Assembly (NCBI GenBank): GCA_910575605.1
Contig: CAJTEW010000015.1
Location: 34,537 to 98,536, forward strand
DNA from: Lachnospiraceae bacterium
GTDB taxonomy: Bacteria; Bacillota; Clostridia; Lachnospirales; Lachnospiraceae
Direction of reading: 5' to 3'
Length of the DNA stretch: 64,000 bases
The notes under the pieces were generated by a model. That model worked only from the letters and a program-made list of their open reading frames with translations, searched no databases and was not told the DNA's origin. Positions 61,651 through 64,000 of this stretch are shown in pieces. The position numbers and the translations under genes are program-made. Position 1 is the first letter of the stretch. The number at the start of each line of letters is the position of its first letter.

Positions 61651-63882
61651 ATGAGCATTATATTTAATGAAAGAACAAAAACATTTCATCTGTACAATCA
61701 GGAAATCAGCTATATTATGAAAGTCCTTCCAAACGAACATATGGGGCAGCTTTATTTTGGAAAAAGGGTTCATCACAGGGAGGATTACTCGTACCTGTAT
61801 GAAACAATGCCCCGCCCAATGACTTCCTATGTGTTTGAAGGGGACTATACATTATCACTGGAACATATAAAGCAGGAGTACGGCGTGTACGGGACGACAG
61901 ATTTCCGCCGCCCTGCCATAGAAATTGTTCAGCCCAACGGGAGCAGAATCTGTGACTTCAGGTACAAAGGATACGAGATTATGAAAGGAAAGCCGGGACT
62001 TTTCGGCCTTCCTGCCACCTACACGGAAAATGAAAACGAGGCGGAAACACTTCGCCTTACTTTGGAGGATCTGCTTACAGGAGTGGTTCTTGAGCTGCTC
62101 TATACTATTTTTGCAAAGGGCGGTATTCTTGCCAGAAGCGCTCGAATCACAAATAATGGAACAGAAGCGCTTCATCTGACCACGGCCATGAGCCTTTGCA
62201 TGGATCTGCCAGACTGCGATTATGAGTGGCTTCAGTTTTCCGGTGCATGGGCGAGAGAACGGCATCTTAAGGTGAGAAAGCTTGAGCAGGGAATCCAGGC
62301 GGTGGACAGCCGCAGGGGAAATTCCTCTCATGAGCACAATCCGTTTATCGTACTGAAACGGCCAGGAACAAATGAATTTCAGGGCGAGGCCATAGGCTTT
62401 AGTCTGATATATAGCGGCAATTTCCTTGCACAGGCGGAAGTGGATACCCATGATACGACAAGAGTTTTGATGGGAATACATCCGATGGGCTTTGACTGGA
62501 AGCTTGAGAAGGGCGAGAGCTTCCAGACGCCGGAGGCAGTGATGGTTTATTCAGAACAGGGGTTAAATGGCATGAGCCAGACCTTTCATCGTCTATATCA
62601 AAAAAGGCTTGCAAGAGGATACTGGAGGGATAAGACCAGACCGATTCTTATTAATAACTGGGAAGCCACATATTTTGACTTTACGGAGGACAGGCTTGTA
62701 GAAATTGCAGAAAAGGCAAAGGAATGCGGTGTCGAGCTGTTTGTGCTGGATGACGGCTGGTTCGGCGAGAGAAATAACGACCATGCGGGCCTCGGAGACT
62801 GGGTGGCAAATCCCAAGCGGCTGTCTCGGGGAATTACGGGACTTTCCGAGCGTATAGAGGCTCTTGGAATGAAATTCGGCCTCTGGTTTGAGCCTGAGAT
62901 GGTCAATAAGGACTCCGACCTTTACCGCGCACATCCTGACTGGATTCTTTCTACGCCGGGAAGAAGTGCGTCTCCAGGAAGGAACCAGTATGTACTTGAT
63001 TTCTCCCGGAAAGAGGTTGTAGACTGCATTTACGGAATGATGGAGAAAATATTAAGCGGGGCAAGGATATCCTATATCAAATGGGATATGAACCGGAGTA
63101 TTACAGAATGCTACAGCGCTGCACTTCCGCCAAAGCGTCAGGGAGAGGTGTTTCATCGCTACATTCTGGGAGTGTACGAGCTGTATGAGCGTTTGAATAA
63201 GAACTTTCCGCATATTCTTTTTGAATCCTGCGCAAGTGGCGGCGGACGGTTTGATCCGGGGATTCTTTATTATGCGCCCCAGGGATGGGCAAGTGATGAC
63301 TCTGACGCAGTGGAGCGTCTGAAAATACAGTATGGAACCTCCTTCTGCTATCCAATCAGCAGTATCGGAAGTCACGTGTCTGTTACGCCGAACCACCAGG
63401 TATTCCGTAATACGCCTCTTAGTACAAGGGCAAATGTGGCGTATTTTGGAACCTTTGGCTATGAGCTTGATCTCAATAAGCTGTCAGAAGAACAGCAGGA
63501 GATTGTTAAGAAGCAGACTGCATTTATGAAGGAATACAGAAAGCTTCTCCAGTTCGGGACATTTTACCGCCTTGTCAGCCCATTTGACAGTAATATTACA
63601 TGCTGGATGGTGGTAAGCGGGGATAAGAAGGAGGCAATTGTAGGATGGTACCGGATCTTAAGTCATGTGAATATGCCCTATACGAGAGTGAAGCTTTACG
63701 GTCTTAACCCGGATTTCTGCTATGAAGAACAGAGCACGAAAAATAAATATTTTGGCGACGAGCTTATGAACATTGGCCTTATTACATCTGACGGCATGTC
63801 CGGGCAGGCACAAGAAAATAAGGAAGAGTATGGCGATTTTGCATCCAGGCTGTATGTGCTGCGGGCAGGTAGTGTCAAGTAA
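61651..63882 (+). CDS. GH36 alpha-galactosidase
   Basis: This 743-residue glycoside hydrolase of family 36 removes terminal alpha-1,6-galactose from raffinose-type oligosaccharides. The N-terminal beta-sandwich covers about 1-310. The TIM barrel contains LFVLDDGWFGERNNDHAGLGDWVAN, the nucleophile Asp in ISYIKWDMNRSITE, FESCASGGGRFDPGILYYAPQ, and the acid/base Asp in WASDDSDAVERL. A beta-sheet C-domain follows. ATG 61651 is chosen because of CGGAGG upstream; the frame opens at 61573 inside the AraC fragment. No signal peptide is present, so it acts in the cytoplasm after sugar uptake. Confidence 0.96.
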   Translation: MSIIFNERTKTFHLYNQEISYIMKVLPNEHMGQLYFGKRVHHREDYSYLYETMPRPMTSYVFEGDYTLSLEHIKQEYGVYGTTDFRRPAIEIVQPNGSRICDFRYKGYEIMKGKPGLFGLPATYTENENEAETLRLTLEDLLTGVVLELLYTIFAKGGILARSARITNNGTEALHLTTAMSLCMDLPDCDYEWLQFSGAWARERHLKVRKLEQGIQAVDSRRGNSSHEHNPFIVLKRPGTNEFQGEAIGFSLIYSGNFLAQAEVDTHDTTRVLMGIHPMGFDWKLEKGESFQTPEAVMVYSEQGLNGMSQTFHRLYQKRLARGYWRDKTRPILINNWEATYFDFTEDRLVEIAEKAKECGVELFVLDDGWFGERNNDHAGLGDWVANPKRLSRGITGLSERIEALGMKFGLWFEPEMVNKDSDLYRAHPDWILSTPGRSASPGRNQYVLDFSRKEVVDCIYGMMEKILSGARISYIKWDMNRSITECYSAALPPKRQGEVFHRYILGVYELYERLNKNFPHILFESCASGGGRFDPGILYYAPQGWASDDSDAVERLKIQYGTSFCYPISSIGSHVSVTPNHQVFRNTPLSTRANVAYFGTFGYELDLNKLSEEQQEIVKKQTAFMKEYRKLLQFGTFYRLVSPFDSNITCWMVVSGDKKEAIVGWYRILSHVNMPYTRVKLYGLNPDFCYEEQSTKNKYFGDELMNIGLITSDGMSGQAQENKEEYGDFASRLYVLRAGSVK

Positions 63883-63894
63883 TCTATGAAAAAC

Positions 63895-63915
63895 TGAGCC
63901 AGAAAAATAGGCTCA
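63895..63915 (+). terminator. Weak hairpin after the alpha-galactosidase
   Basis: TGAGCC (63895-63900) pairs with GGCTCA (63910-63915) around a nine-base AT-rich loop. There is no T tract after it, so a terminator role is uncertain. Confidence 0.35.
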
Positions 63916-63955
63916 CCCGAACCTTGAAAACTGCAGATATTGGTGATTTAAGACC

Positions 63956-64000
63956 TTGGGGCGTTGCCCCAAACCCCACAAGGGACCAGTCCCTTGACCC
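63956..64000. repeat. REP-like tandem hairpins cut by the window end
   Basis: TTGGGGC-GTT-GCCCCAA (63956-63972) and AAGGGAC-CA-GTCCCTT (63980-63995) are two adjacent perfect hairpins in noncoding DNA. The GC-rich form differs from the GGGGACGGGG family elsewhere in the window. The element may continue beyond base 64000. Confidence 0.65.

Overview
The window looks like chromosomal DNA of an anaerobic gut-type Firmicute, most likely a Lachnospiraceae member (Clostridium cluster XIVa-like). The basis is a selenocysteine-dependent Grd reductase, an ATPase operon in the Enterococcus hirae ntp gene order, a long Gram-positive SRP RNA, strong AGGAGG ribosome sites and moderate GC in the housekeeping part. 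The genus cannot be fixed from sequence alone.

Layout. (1) 1-12512, housekeeping: 5'-truncated grdE and the selenoprotein gene grdB, the SRP RNA gene enclosed by an inverted pair of palindromic repeats, a B12-type radical SAM protein, a small membrane peptide, a VanW protein, an AIR-synthase-like/Lrp/aminotransferase operon, an unknown protein, a convergent double-cubane-cluster (YjiM-type) reductase, and trmL. (2) 12599-21491: a nine-gene V-type ATPase operon, ntpF-I-K-E-C-G-A-B-D, with conserved Na+ ligands in subunit K and a 121-bp palindromic repeat between ntpB and ntpD. (3) 21513-50072: glycan module 1, more AT-rich. (4) 50099-61190: glycan module 2. (5) 61209-64000: an AraC-regulator fragment, a GH36 alpha-galactosidase and a REP-like repeat.

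The most interesting structure is shared by the two glycan modules. Each begins with a terminator hairpin, then an inverted repeat that carries a sigma70-type promoter (or its -35 half) facing away from the module, then a TnpB-family protein in which all three RuvC catalytic acidic residues are replaced at the same positions (Ala256, Lys341, Lys419), then a conserved structured noncoding RNA of about 265 nt, then glycan genes. I read this as two copies of one control unit: an invertible promoter switch driving a nuclease-dead TnpB (TldR-like) and its RNA in front of a surface-polymer operon. Both switches are in the orientation that faces away from the operon in this sequence.

Module 1 encodes a cytidylyltransferase, a TagB/F-like transferase with an extended C-terminal region, deoxysugar enzymes (DegT aminotransferase, KijD10-type reductase, EvaA-type 2,3-dehydratase), a CMP-sugar-synthetase-like enzyme with a DRE-TIM aldolase, two glycosyltransferases, a NeuD-type acetyltransferase, three SDRs, an acyl-activation set (ACP, AMP ligase, LuxE, LuxC), a NeuB-like synthase, a TupA-type ATP-grasp protein, a permease and an epimerase. 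Module 2 encodes a paralogous TagB/F-like protein, a second TagF-like transferase, an epimerase, RpiB, a ThDP enzyme, a second cytidylyltransferase and a second FkbM methyltransferase. Together they suggest a phosphopolyol (teichoic-acid-like) surface polymer with unusual deoxy, keto or acyl-derived sugars. No flippase, polymerase or ABC exporter is present in the window.
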